A stretch of DNA of 64,000 nucleotides, from contig CABJAV010000016.1 in NCBI GenBank assembly GCA_902363675.1, positions 1 through 64,000 of the forward strand, written 5' to 3'. The stretch comes from Lachnospiraceae bacterium. GTDB lineage: Bacteria; Bacillota; Clostridia; Lachnospirales; Lachnospiraceae. The notes beneath the pieces are model-generated. The model was not told the origin of the DNA. It worked only from the letters and a program-made list of their open reading frames with translations, and ran no database searches. This document shows positions 7,970 through 15,055 of this stretch, piece after piece; the stretch's first letter is position 1, and each line of letters begins with the position of its first letter. A program made the position numbers and the translations under genes.

Positions 7970-8092
7970 TTAGGCTATTATTGAATTCCGATGTGCAAAC
8001 TTCATTTTCCGATGAGCTTCCAGTTTGTCAGGGTTTGTGATATACTCCTTTATGGATTGAATGATATTTTTGCATATGTCGGTTCGATTCAT
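7970..8092 (-). pseudogene. Truncated transposase N-terminus
   Basis: ATG 8092 with AGGAGG eight bases upstream opens MNRTDICKNIIQSIKEYITN... and stops after 40 codons. The style resembles the first residues of IS4-type transposases. The upstream 100 bp reads as an IS end with the hairpin at 8200-8237. No catalytic part remains; the right side runs straight into the small membrane gene. The family is uncertain. Confidence 0.4.
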
Positions 8093-8199
8093 AAGACATA
8101 CCTCCTAAGTGTGATTAAGTTTGTCGCTGCAACGACCTCACTTTTGGAGGCTTTTGTCAAGTCTTTTCAGAAAAAAACAGAAATTTTCACAAAAAAATA

Positions 8200-8237
8200 A
8201 AGCCCTATAGCCTTGAAAAATCAAGGCTTTGGGGCTT
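8200..8237. terminator. Bidirectional two-part hairpin
   Basis: AAGCCC...GGGCTT outside and GCCTTGA...TCAAGGC inside, with an A-rich left flank (T-rich on the minus strand). It separates the two transposase fragments and could be the terminator or end of one of these IS copies. Confidence 0.55.
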
Positions 8238-8980
8238 AAGTTGACAACATTGCCGCCTGATACTGAAATTCACCGTAATAGACCGCATAGGAAACCATAT
8301 CATCTTTTGTTATTTCAGCGAGCTGTTCATCTATATGAGATGCCAGCTTGCGAAGGTTGCCATTTTCTTTTAAGCGAATGGCATAGGATACACCATTTGT
8401 TTCACGCTGATGATATAGTTACGGCTTGGTAAATCCACTGTCTCTCCGGAGAAGCAATGGAATGTTTGGATAACAGGAGCGTAGAATCCAAAGCCAGCAG
8501 AATCATTTCTGGTTTCTTTATGGAATACACTACTTTTCGGAATCGTCGCATCAAATCATAAAACTGATTTAACGTAGTATCATCCAAACGGTTGAAAAAA
8601 CGCGAAAGAGTTGGTTGCGAAGCAAGTGCATTCTTAGCCAGAACTGCTGTCAGGATTGGGTCATTGGTAAGTTCATCAGCACAGTCATCTTCAAAGTATG
8701 CTCCGAGAATCTGGTAGATTATCTGTCACAGATTTTCATCATCTTTATGGAAACGAAAAGATGCACTGTCATTGGTTTTGATTTCTTTTTTCAGGATGTT
8801 CACAAAACCAAGTTTGCAGGCAAACTCCTTAATCAAAAGAAGACCTGCATCGGAGGATAAATCGCCTCCACCAAAATTTAATTTCAGATATTTGTTGCTT
8901 TCTAAGACGGTGTCGTTTAAAATAGTCATTGAGAACTTCTTCTTTGTTTTGATTTGGCTTTGACACCTAAATTTTAACAA
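8236..8980 (-). pseudogene. IS1380-family transposase remnant
   Basis: Minus-strand reading gives the IS1380 N-terminus (LKLNFGGGDLSSDAGLLLIKEF, FRFHKDDENL), an in-frame TGA, then QIIYQILGAYFEDDCADELT and LASQPTLSRFFNRLDDTTLN, MILLALDSTLL. After an internal deletion with frame change, NGVSYAIRLKENGNLRKLASHIDEQL follows. It stops at about 8236 without the C-terminal half. One nonsense codon, one deletion and a 3' truncation make it dead. The likely original start is ATG 8929. Confidence 0.75.
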
Positions 8981-9071
8981 ACTTGAAGTTCTTTTTCTAT
9001 GAAAATTTTTTCACCCATTAAGTGAAAGTAAGAAGTATCAAAAAAACAAGTAATTATGCGGCATTGACCGC

Positions 9072-9106
9072 ATTAACCTGAATTATTATGAATAATTCAG
9101 GTTAAT
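9072..9106. repeat. 16-bp perfect inverted repeat upstream of the sigma operon
   Basis: ATTAACCTGAATTATT (9072-9087), loop ATG, AATAATTCAGGTTAAT (9091-9106). It lies about 40 bp before the sigma-factor start and beyond the IS1380 remnant. It could be a terminator-like hairpin insulating the operon or an operator for it; no T-run follows. Confidence 0.7.
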
Positions 9107-9146
9107 AGAGAGACTAAAGTGAACAGACAGGAGATGAGAAAATAAT

Positions 9147-9677
9147 TTGTTTTACTTAATGATAATAGATTCACCTGAGGAGAAAAGGGGGTTTGTGGTT
9201 ATTTATGAAAAGTATAGATACTTGATGATGAAAGTAGCACATGATGTACTGAAGGATAATTTTCTGGCAGAGGATGCGGTACATGAAGCATTTATAAAAA
9301 TTGCTCACAATATGCAGAATATACATGATGTAGAGTCAGTTGAGACAAAACGATATTTAATTATTGTCGCAAAGAATGCCGCCATAGACATATATAGATC
9401 AAGGAAGAAGATGAAGGAAAAAATGTTTATCGATGAGTTGGGAGAAGATGCAGGTCCGATAACTTATCTGAAAACAGATATAGACAATGAAATATTAGAT
9501 ATATTGAAAAATTTGCCAGTTAAGTATAGAGATGTTTTTTTATTAAAGTATTCCAATCATATGAGTAATGCAGAGATATCGAAAATATTGAACATATCAG
9601 AAGGTACAATTAGACAGCGAATTGCCAGAGGAAAACTGATAATAAAAGAAGAGATAGAAAGATTGGAGGGAAAATAG
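9147..9677 (+). CDS. ECF-type RNA polymerase sigma factor
   Basis: A 176-residue sigma-70 family protein. Region 2 spans about residues 15-85 (YRYLMMKVAHDVLKDNFLAED, then AVHEAFIKIAHN) and region 4 about 120-168 (LPVKYRDVFLLKYSNHMSNA, EISKILNISEGTIRQRIARG). TTG 9147 lies 12 bases after AGGAG; ATG 9159 is the alternative. One base separates its stop from the next gene, whose product has one membrane helix and is the likely anti-sigma factor. The target promoter is probably that of the small secreted protein at 10485 and the operon itself, by inference. Confidence 0.9.
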   Translation: MFYLMIIDSPEEKRGFVVIYEKYRYLMMKVAHDVLKDNFLAEDAVHEAFIKIAHNMQNIHDVESVETKRYLIIVAKNAAIDIYRSRKKMKEKMFIDELGEDAGPITYLKTDIDNEILDILKNLPVKYRDVFLLKYSNHMSNAEISKILNISEGTIRQRIARGKLIIKEEIERLEGK

Positions 9678-9678
9678 T

Positions 9679-10359
9679 ATGGGACAAATAGATGTAACAG
9701 ATGCATGGCTTTATAAGTATATGTCCATCGTAGATGAAGCAATTATAAATGAAATCGAAAAGAATGTAGATTATGATTATGCTTTTTCTGATGAGTTCAA
9801 TCGAAAAATGGAGAGGACAATCCGTAAAGAAAAATTCATACCATTTTGGAATTCAGTTTCTAAGTTTGGAAAAAGTGTGGCAATTTTTGCTTTAGTAATT
9901 GTTACTTCGTTATTTGCAGTTACTATGAGCGTAGAAGCATATCGCATTCAATTTTTTGAAACAGTTAAAACAATTTGGGAAGATTCGTTTTTTTACACTT
10001 ACTTTACAGAAGAAAAAGACATTGGATTTCAGAAAAGAGAGTTTGAATATTTGCCGGATGGATATTATTTGATAGAAGAAATCAGTGATGGTAACATTAA
10101 TACAACTATTTATTCTAACGAAAGCGGAGAACAGATTATTATCGATCAACATCTAGTCAGTGATAATAGGCAGATTACCATGGACTTAGAATACAGTGAA
10201 GAAAAAGAAGTGGAAGTGAAGGGGTTACCACTCCTAATTTACATATATGAAGATGGATTTGTAAGTGCATATTATGAATACCAAGAATCAGTGTTCATTT
10301 TGTCAGCAGATAAGATTTCCGATGATGAAATTATAAAGATTATAGAGGGAATCAACTAA
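9679..10359 (+). CDS. Membrane anti-sigma factor candidate, DUF4367-like
   Basis: 226 residues: a cytosolic N-terminus (about 1-60), one transmembrane helix (about 66-86, VAIFALVIVTSLFAVTMSVEA), and an extracellular part with the DUF4367-like pattern FEYLPDGYYLIEEI...YYEYQESVFILSADKISDDEIIKIIEGI. GGAGG precedes the ATG. The pairing with an ECF sigma gene one base upstream is the standard sigma/anti-sigma arrangement. There is no obvious zinc-binding anti-sigma motif (HxxxCxxC). Confidence 0.75.
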   Translation: MGQIDVTDAWLYKYMSIVDEAIINEIEKNVDYDYAFSDEFNRKMERTIRKEKFIPFWNSVSKFGKSVAIFALVIVTSLFAVTMSVEAYRIQFFETVKTIWEDSFFYTYFTEEKDIGFQKREFEYLPDGYYLIEEISDGNINTTIYSNESGEQIIIDQHLVSDNRQITMDLEYSEEKEVEVKGLPLLIYIYEDGFVSAYYEYQESVFILSADKISDDEIIKIIEGIN

Positions 10360-10373
10360 ATAAAGTTTGTGTG

Positions 10374-10401
10374 AGGAGGCCCAAGCAGAGCCTCCTTTTT
10401 A
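10374..10401 (+). terminator. Terminator after the sigma operon
   Basis: AGGAGGC (10374-10380), 9-nt loop, GCCTCCT (10390-10396), TTTTT. It closes the two-gene operon. Confidence 0.8.
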
Positions 10402-10484
10402 TAAAAAAGAAAAATAATGTAACAAACAGGTAGGAGAAATTCGTTATTGTTATATGAGAAGGAAAATCACGAAGGAGGTATTGT

Positions 10485-10907
10485 ATGAATTACTTAAAAA
10501 GGATTGGAAGGTTAGTTGCAATTTGTATTTGTGCTGTTTGTGTTGGAATCATACCAATTACGGCGCATGCTATGGAGGTCTCTGACAAACAGATACAGCC
10601 GAGAATGGATTATATATCCTCATACGGAACAGAATTGACTATATCAGATTCAGGAGAAGCGAGTGTAACAGGTTTTGTCAGGGGAAAAAAAGGGGTAACG
10701 AATGCATACGTTAAAGTAACATTGCAGAAAAAGGTGTCTGGATCGTGGGTGTATGTGCAATCATGGGAATCTAGCGGTTCAGGAAGAAATGCAACTATAG
10801 CAGAGACTTATTCGGTATCTAGAGGAACATATAGGGTTGTCGCATTAATAAAAGCAGGGACAGAGAGTAAATCTCCGATATCGGCGGAAAGAACATATAA
10901 AAGTTAA
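10485..10907 (+). CDS. Small secreted protein, DUF6147-like
   Basis: 140 residues with a clear signal peptide (KRIGRLVAICICAVCVGIIP, then ITAHA as the likely cleavage site near residue 29) and a beta-rich mature part (YISSYGTELTISDSGEASVTGF, SGSWVYVQSWESSGSG, GTYRVVALIKAGTES). AAGGAGG precedes the ATG. Similar secreted proteins of unknown function are common beside ECF sigma operons in Clostridia; the family name is from memory. It probably belongs to the regulon of the sigma factor upstream. Confidence 0.65.
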   Translation: MNYLKRIGRLVAICICAVCVGIIPITAHAMEVSDKQIQPRMDYISSYGTELTISDSGEASVTGFVRGKKGVTNAYVKVTLQKKVSGSWVYVQSWESSGSGRNATIAETYSVSRGTYRVVALIKAGTESKSPISAERTYKS

Positions 10908-10984
10908 AGACCTTCTCAAAAAATGAAAAAAGATTTTGGATTGTCTGTGAGTTCGTTACTTTGCAATAAACCCAGATTATTCAC

Positions 10985-11206
10985 GCATTTGGAAAAATAG
11001 ATGGAGCATTTACTTTGGAAGTACTAAAAGTATCAGCTATCCCAACGGATATCACAGCACTGGGAGCAGAAGGCATGAAAAATATCTGGCATAATGCAAA
11101 ACTAAGAGGACGTGGTTACAGTAGAGCCAATTAAATCGTGAGCTATGCAGAGAAAAGTGTGGGATTAACGGATGGAACGGATGCAGGCCGTGAAGCCGTA
11201 AAATGG
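10985..11206 (+). pseudogene. IS110-like transposase remnant
   Basis: An open frame without start reads GKIDGAFTLEVLKVSAIPTD, ITALGAEGMKNIWHNAKLRG, YSRAN, then TAA, then IVSYAEKSVGLTDGTDAG. This resembles the helical linker between the DEDD and C-terminal domains of IS110-family transposases. Neither catalytic part is present, and a nonsense codon interrupts it. The IS110 assignment is moderate. Confidence 0.45.
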
Positions 11207-11655
11207 TATGGAGTCCGGAACGGACTGCATCTGCAAAAGACCAACAAGAACCTGAGATGGTATAGCGTCCACTGAGTAAATCAGTACCACGACAGGTGAA
11301 TGCAGGTCAGTAACAATCAAACATAAAAACAAGAGCTGTAGCCGGCATCGTTTTTTTCCGTGGGGCATGCCCCCGTTTAGGAGCTTGGCTGGCACTCAGT
11401 GAATGGTAGATGCTACGAAGGAAGTTGGGACATGATCCCCTTAGACACGGAAGGTTCATCATCATAGTTGAACAGAGGGAAAATAGCCTTTATAAAGCAA
11501 ACTAAAAGGATGCTTTATTAGCTATACTTATTTATCAGCTATTCGGTACATGACACTACGATATCCATCACTCTCGGCTTTTGTTTGAGGTAAAATAAAA
11601 ATCGTCAAAGCCAGTAAAATCAATAGATTTAGGATTGACAGAATAGGAGAAATGA
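11207..11655. other. No gene seen; possible IS flank
   Basis: About 450 bp after the IS110-like remnant. It contains GC-richer patches (11340-11400) that differ from their surroundings, and no convincing frame on either strand. At about 11611 there is GCCAGTAAAATCAAT, which recurs at 27401 just before the LMW-PTP gene; the meaning is unclear. Confidence 0.4.
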
Positions 11656-12354
11656 ATGAAGAAAATAATAAGAATATTATTTGTATGCTTGTTTTTTATT
11701 GCATTAATTTTTATAGGCAAGAATGTATTAAAGGATGGCAAAGAACGGGAATATATAAAGTCTGACAAGTATTATGAGGAAAACATAGAAAATATAAATA
11801 TAAATGAAGTTAACTTCAAATTTCTCCAAGTAAATGAAGTTGCTAATGTCAATGAAGCATTTTATAAGAAATATGATTCTTATAAAGAAGTAGTGGTGGA
11901 AGATAACAAGAATTATGATGTTTTTGAAAAATATACGAAGGTAGATGTTGCATTTGACCAAGGATATTCTGGAATGCGATGTTACTTAAATGAAGATGAA
12001 AGTTTCGGTGGAGCTTATTTCCGATATACATTTGAATATGAAACAAATGACGAAAATCTTGTGGATTCTTCTATTGAAGTATATATAACGGCTGAACCGT
12101 TAGAAAAGTTTGAAGGTTTATTACCAACTATTGAAGAGGCTGATGAAGGGAATGTATATAGTATATATGATAACATTCTCTATTATATGGAAAATGATGA
12201 TAATATGAGCTTATTTAAAACTAATATATGTACAGTTGTTTTTGATGGTTCTAAGTACAGTTATTTTTGTGGTGTTATAGATGGCGAGAAAGAATCTTAT
12301 ATCAATAAATATTGTAATGTTTTATATAACTTTTTTCAACAAATGTATAAATGA
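11656..12354 (+). CDS. Hypothetical membrane-anchored extracellular protein
   Basis: 232 residues: one N-terminal transmembrane anchor or uncleaved signal (residues 4-24, IIRILFVCLFFIALIFIGKNV) and an acidic, Tyr/Asn/Glu-rich outer domain. There is no Cys in the lipobox position, so it is not a lipoprotein. No family recognised. AGGAG lies before the ATG. Base composition is very AT-rich, like the rest of element 2, suggesting cargo. A 17-bp inverted repeat follows its stop. Confidence 0.6.
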   Translation: MKKIIRILFVCLFFIALIFIGKNVLKDGKEREYIKSDKYYEENIENININEVNFKFLQVNEVANVNEAFYKKYDSYKEVVVEDNKNYDVFEKYTKVDVAFDQGYSGMRCYLNEDESFGGAYFRYTFEYETNDENLVDSSIEVYITAEPLEKFEGLLPTIEEADEGNVYSIYDNILYYMENDDNMSLFKTNICTVVFDGSKYSYFCGVIDGEKESYINKYCNVLYNFFQQMYK

Positions 12355-12370
12355 TAAAACTATAAAAATT

Positions 12371-12424
12371 ATAGTAATTTATGAAATGAATCTACAAGAC
12401 ATATAGTATTTCATAAATTACTAT
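12371..12424. repeat. 17-bp perfect inverted repeat after the membrane-protein gene
   Basis: ATAGTAATTTATGAAAT (12371-12387) and ATTTCATAAATTACTAT (12408-12424) with a 20-nt loop. It starts about 17 bp after the stop of the previous gene. It could be a weak terminator (AT-rich, no strong T tract) or the scar of a mobile element. Confidence 0.65.
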
Positions 12425-12518
12425 TTATATAAATGCCCAATAACACAATGGCAGAGTAAAATTTGTGTTTGAAATATAAAATTTTACATTGCCAGCAAAC
12501 TACAAGGAGGTACTTTTT

Positions 12519-12704
12519 ATGAGAAAAAGAATTATTAGTACTGTAATGGTATATGGATATAGGACTTACAAAAACTCGTCAAACTCTAGTACATATCTAT
12601 TTTGGGTTATTAAAGATGGCTGGAGTTCCACAACTAGATATCTTGCCATGACAGGAACACCAGAAAGTTATTTGGGATGTATGACAACTATTAAAGCAAA
12701 ATAA
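12519..12704 (+). CDS. Small hypothetical protein, possibly truncated secreted protein
   Basis: ATG 12519 has AAGGAGG 8 bases upstream. The 61-residue product begins MRKRIISTVMV like a signal peptide, but the hydrophobic core is missing and the rest (YRTYKNSSNSSTYLFWVIKD) is polar and aromatic. An internal deletion of a secreted protein or small peptide is likely. Family not recognised. Confidence 0.4.
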   Translation: MRKRIISTVMVYGYRTYKNSSNSSTYLFWVIKDGWSSTTRYLAMTGTPESYLGCMTTIKAK

Positions 12705-12829
12705 ATGGCGTGAGGCAATTAGTGATTTGAAGTGAACAATATTTGGGCAAAATCTGTTAGATAAAAAAATGGTATTTTGGTAGGTAACGTTAGCGAAAAA
12801 AGCTGATAGAGAAGGAATAATCAAAGTTC

Positions 12830-12932
12830 TTTAGGGTTTGCCAATCTATTTTAGGGTTCTTCGATAGGGTCTGGTTTTAGGGTCTTTCGTGAGGGTCTTT
12901 TATGAGGGTCTGGCTGGGTAGCCAGACCTTTT
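12830..12932 (+). terminator. Terminator preceded by repeated AGGGTCT motifs
   Basis: GGTCTGGCT (12907-12915), loop GGGT, AGCCAGACC (12920-12928), TTTT: a strong terminator. The 75 bp before it carry AGGGTTT, AGGGTTC, AGGGTCT (three times) and another AGGGTCT in the stem, each after a T-rich gap. The series looks like slippage copies of the stem sequence. Confidence 0.75.
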
Positions 12933-12939
12933 ATTGTTA

Positions 12940-13168
12940 GGGCAAGGCCCTGTTGAGCAAAGCTCAACTAATAAACCACTTGCTATGCGAGTGGTTGAAG
13001 ACGCTTTAGCTTACAGTAAAAAACCTCCAGTGATATAGTAAATGCAGGTTCGCCAACCGCATTTAATCACAGGAGGTATCCATAATGGACAATAATAGTT
13101 TATCACATACAAAATGGAACTGTAAGTACCATATTGTATTCGCACCAAAATTTCGTAGAAAATCGCAA
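12940..13168 (+). mobile_element. IS200-family left end, truncated
   Basis: Left-end hairpins GTTGAGC-aaa-GCTCAAC and ACCACT...AGTGGT (about 12953-12996) are followed by the long hairpin 13024-13076 and the first 25 or so codons of tnpA. The element is then cut where the integrase 2 sequence starts (about 13160). The right end is absent. This is the classic IS200 layout reduced to its left quarter. Confidence 0.7.
13024..13076 (+). promoter_or_regulatory. RBS-sequestering hairpin of IS200 tnpA
   Basis: CCTCC (13024-13028) pairs with GGAGG (13072-13076, the tnpA ribosome site), GTGAT with ATCAC, and an inner AAATGC/GCATTT and GGTT/AACC stem closes on CGCC. Known IS200 elements block transposase translation in this way. 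Here the hairpin also lies upstream of the captured integrase frame. Confidence 0.7.
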
Positions 13169-13171
13169 TAG
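13085..13171 (+). pseudogene. tnpA: IS200 transposase tnpA, first 25 codons
   Basis: ATG 13085 opens MDNNSLSHTKWNCKYHIVFA then PKFRRKSQ and a stop. The first part is the unmistakable IS200/IS605 TnpA N-terminus (Y1 HUH transposase), whose HUH motif and catalytic Tyr are lost. Around FRRK the sequence passes into the integrase 2 gene in another frame. Confidence 0.8.
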
Positions 13172-14339
13172 AATTCTTCACGAAGGAGAGTACCAGAGAG
13201 CAGATGGACGTTATCGTTTTAGATATGTAGATATGCATGGAAATGAAGGGAATTTATATAGTTGGCGTTTGGACCATAATGATCCTATACCTAAAGGAAA
13301 GAAAATGGAGCTTTCTTTAAGAGAAAAGGAAAAACAACTGGAACAGGATATGTTTAATGGACTTGTTCCAGGAGGTGGAGGACTTACAGTTCTTGAATTA
13401 GTGGAGAAATATGTAAGCCTTAAAATAGGGGTCAGACAGAGTACTTATGCTGGTTATAAGACGGTAATTAATCTGTTGAAAAAAGATGATTTTGGCAAAA
13501 AAAGAATCGACAAAGTGAAATTATCGGATGCGAAAGCCTGGTTGATCAAGCTTCAGAAGGTAGATGGAAAAGGTTATAGTTCAATTCATACTATCCGGGG
13601 AGTATTAAGACCGGCATTTCAGATGGCGGAAGAAGATGACTTGATTCGCAAAAATCCATTTGGATTTGAATTAGTCAATGTGATTGTGAATGATAGTGTG
13701 AGAAGAGAAGCTGTCACAAGAAAGCAGGAGTGTGAATTTCTAAGATTCATAAAAGAAGATGCGCATTTTTGCAAGTACTATGATGCAATATTTATCCTTT
13801 TTAACACAGGACTTCGTATATCAGAGTTCTGTGGGCTTACAAAATCAGATTTGGATTTTAAAAACAAAAGAATACGGGTAAATCATCAATTACAGAGAAC
13901 AAGTCAGATGCAGTATATCATTGAAAAGCCTAAGACAGAAAGCGGCGAGAGATATGTTCCAATGTCTGATGAGGTGGTGGCTTGTTTTAAGAGAATACTT
14001 AAGGACAGGGTCAATCCCAAAGTTGAACCGATGGTTGATGGAATGACAGGATTTTTATTCCTTGATAAAAATGATATGCCTATGGTGGCATTACATTGGG
14101 AAAAGTATTTCCAGCATATTCGGGAAAAGTACAATAGCATATATAAGGTTCAGATGCCGCCAATCACACCGCATGTGTGTCGTCATACGTTTTGTTCTAA
14201 TATGGCTAAGTCGGGAATGAATCCGAAGATGCTTCAGTATATTATGGGACACTCGGATATCAGTGTTACGATGAATACCTATACTCATGTTAAATTTCAG
14301 GATGCACAGGAAGATTTTCAAAAAGCAATCAATTCATAA
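13134..14339 (+). CDS. int: Tn916-type integrase of element 2, start replaced by IS200
   Basis: 401 residues, homologous to the other two integrases from residue about 11 (NRILHEGEYQRADGRYRFRY). Catalytic R, K, HVCRH, MGH and Tyr (MNTYTHV) are all present. The usual start (compare MSEKRRDSKGRILHNGE in integrase 3) is replaced by IS200 tnpA DNA, so the only start in frame is TTG 13134 inside tnpA, without a good ribosome site. The frame is intact but expression is doubtful; read-through or coupling from tnpA is possible but would be weak because its own ribosome site is in a hairpin. Confidence 0.85.
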   Translation: MYSHQNFVENRNRILHEGEYQRADGRYRFRYVDMHGNEGNLYSWRLDHNDPIPKGKKMELSLREKEKQLEQDMFNGLVPGGGGLTVLELVEKYVSLKIGVRQSTYAGYKTVINLLKKDDFGKKRIDKVKLSDAKAWLIKLQKVDGKGYSSIHTIRGVLRPAFQMAEEDDLIRKNPFGFELVNVIVNDSVRREAVTRKQECEFLRFIKEDAHFCKYYDAIFILFNTGLRISEFCGLTKSDLDFKNKRIRVNHQLQRTSQMQYIIEKPKTESGERYVPMSDEVVACFKRILKDRVNPKVEPMVDGMTGFLFLDKNDMPMVALHWEKYFQHIREKYNSIYKVQMPPITPHVCRHTFCSNMAKSGMNPKMLQYIMGHSDISVTMNTYTHVKFQDAQEDFQKAINS

Positions 14340-14432
14340 TGACCTGATGAAAATGAGAGAAAAATGGCTGAATGCCAGTATTTATCTTAATCCCTAATTT
14401 CTTACCTGTCGATTCCAAATGGCAGATTTGCC

Positions 14433-14471
14433 TTTGGTACAGACTTGAAATTTACCAAAGTTTTTACCAAA
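14433..14471. repeat. Candidate arm sites, right end of element 2
   Basis: TTTACCAAA at 14451-14459 and 14463-14471, plus the inverted TTTGGTA at 14433-14439. About 120 bp left of the att core at 14590. It matches the pair at 3604-3623. Confidence 0.55.
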
Positions 14472-14571
14472 ATTGATGACAAAAATATGCAAAGATATGC
14501 CAAAATATGCCAGAATAAGTGAAAAATGAAGAAAGGTAAAAAGGCTTGAAAAGCCCGAAAATACAGGAAAT

Positions 14572-14610
14572 ATGGGAAAAATCAAGATTTTATTTGTTTG
14601 CCACGGCAAC
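14572..14610 (+). repeat. att site 2, variant LMW-PTP 5' end
   Basis: The stub frame ATG 14572 reads MGKIKILFVCHGNICRKC and stops after 22 codons. The core 14590-14609 equals the other two copies, but the flank differs (MGKIK against MIK), so this copy carries the start of a homologous LMW-PTP gene from another host or strain. It marks the junction of elements 2 and 3. Confidence 0.85.
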
Positions 14611-14674
14611 ATTTGCCGTAAATGCTTAAAAAGCCTTTAAAATCAATGATTTAAGAAACTGATAGGGGGAATTT

Positions 14675-14694
14675 ACCCCTGTTTTGCCCCTAAT
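14675..14694. repeat. Candidate arm site, left end of element 3
   Basis: ACCCCTGTTTTGCCCCTAAT, 66 bp inside the left core. It recurs with one extra base at 27315-27335, and part of it (TGTTTTGCCCCT) is found inverted at 27294-27305. Confidence 0.6.
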
Positions 14695-14717
14695 AATTAT
14701 AGGACTACCCGATAAGG

Positions 14718-14759
14718 AAAAATCCTTTAGCTGAATTGAATTGGCTGAAGGATTTTTTT
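14718..14759. terminator. Terminator at the left end of element 3
   Basis: AAAATCCTTTAGC...GCTGAAGGATTTTTTT, an imperfect stem with T tract. It shields the defence operon from transcription entering across the att site. Confidence 0.7.
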
Positions 14760-14781
14760 GTATGGGAATTCAATTAATATA

Positions 14782-14810
14782 TTGACGATATAAACTCTGC
14801 GTTTTATAAT
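14782..14810 (+). promoter_or_regulatory. Promoter of the restriction-modification operon
   Basis: TTGACG (14782-14787), 17 bp, TATAAT (14805-14810). It starts 36 bp before the HTH gene and is the only strong promoter seen before the methyltransferase gene. Confidence 0.75.
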
Positions 14811-14845
14811 TTGAATGTAATCGTTGAATGCTAAGAGGTATTATT

Positions 14846-15055
14846 ATGACTATATCAGAACAAATAAGAGTATTATGTGTGCGTACTAATATAAGTGTCG
14901 CAGAATTGGCTCGTAGAATGGGAATGTCTCCTCAGAACTTAAATGCTAAGCTGAAGCGAGAAACATTTACAGTATCGGATTTGAATCAAATCGCTGAGGC
15001 AACAGGAACGACGTTTGAACGAAAATTTATATTGGATGATGGAGAAACAGTTTAA
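14846..15055 (+). CDS. Small HTH regulator of the RM operon
   Basis: 69 residues, almost entirely an XRE-type helix-turn-helix (IRVLCVRTNISVAELARRMG, MSPQNLNAKLKRETFTVSDL). ATG 14846 has AAGAGG seven bases upstream. The TAA stop overlaps the methyltransferase ATG (TAATG), so translation is coupled. Size, position and fold suggest a controller (C) protein that times restriction after methylation. It could also be a generic element regulator. Confidence 0.7.
   Translation: MTISEQIRVLCVRTNISVAELARRMGMSPQNLNAKLKRETFTVSDLNQIAEATGTTFERKFILDDGETV

Larger units (their letters stand above)
3524..14609. mobile_element. Integrative element 2, decayed ICE
   Basis: About 11.1 kb bounded by identical 20-bp cores (3524-3543 and 14590-14609) with TTTACCAAA repeats just inside both ends. 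Conjugation genes are reduced to a VirB4 C-terminus and the N-terminal part of a cell-wall hydrolase; no relaxase or coupling protein remains. IS1380, IS110-like, IS200 and another transposase fragment are scattered through it, and an ECF sigma operon is embedded. It has probably lost self-transfer, though its integrase catalytic domain is intact. Confidence 0.8.

Noticed and set aside
11207..11470. Possible group II intron or structured RNA in the GC-rich patch
   Set aside because: I could not find a domain V-like hairpin or a reverse transcriptase remnant; an IS flank is the simpler reading.
12830..12910. Possible CRISPR-like short repeats (AGGGTCT series)
   Set aside because: Units are only 7 bp, spacing is irregular and far too short, there are no cas genes, and the last unit is part of a terminator stem.
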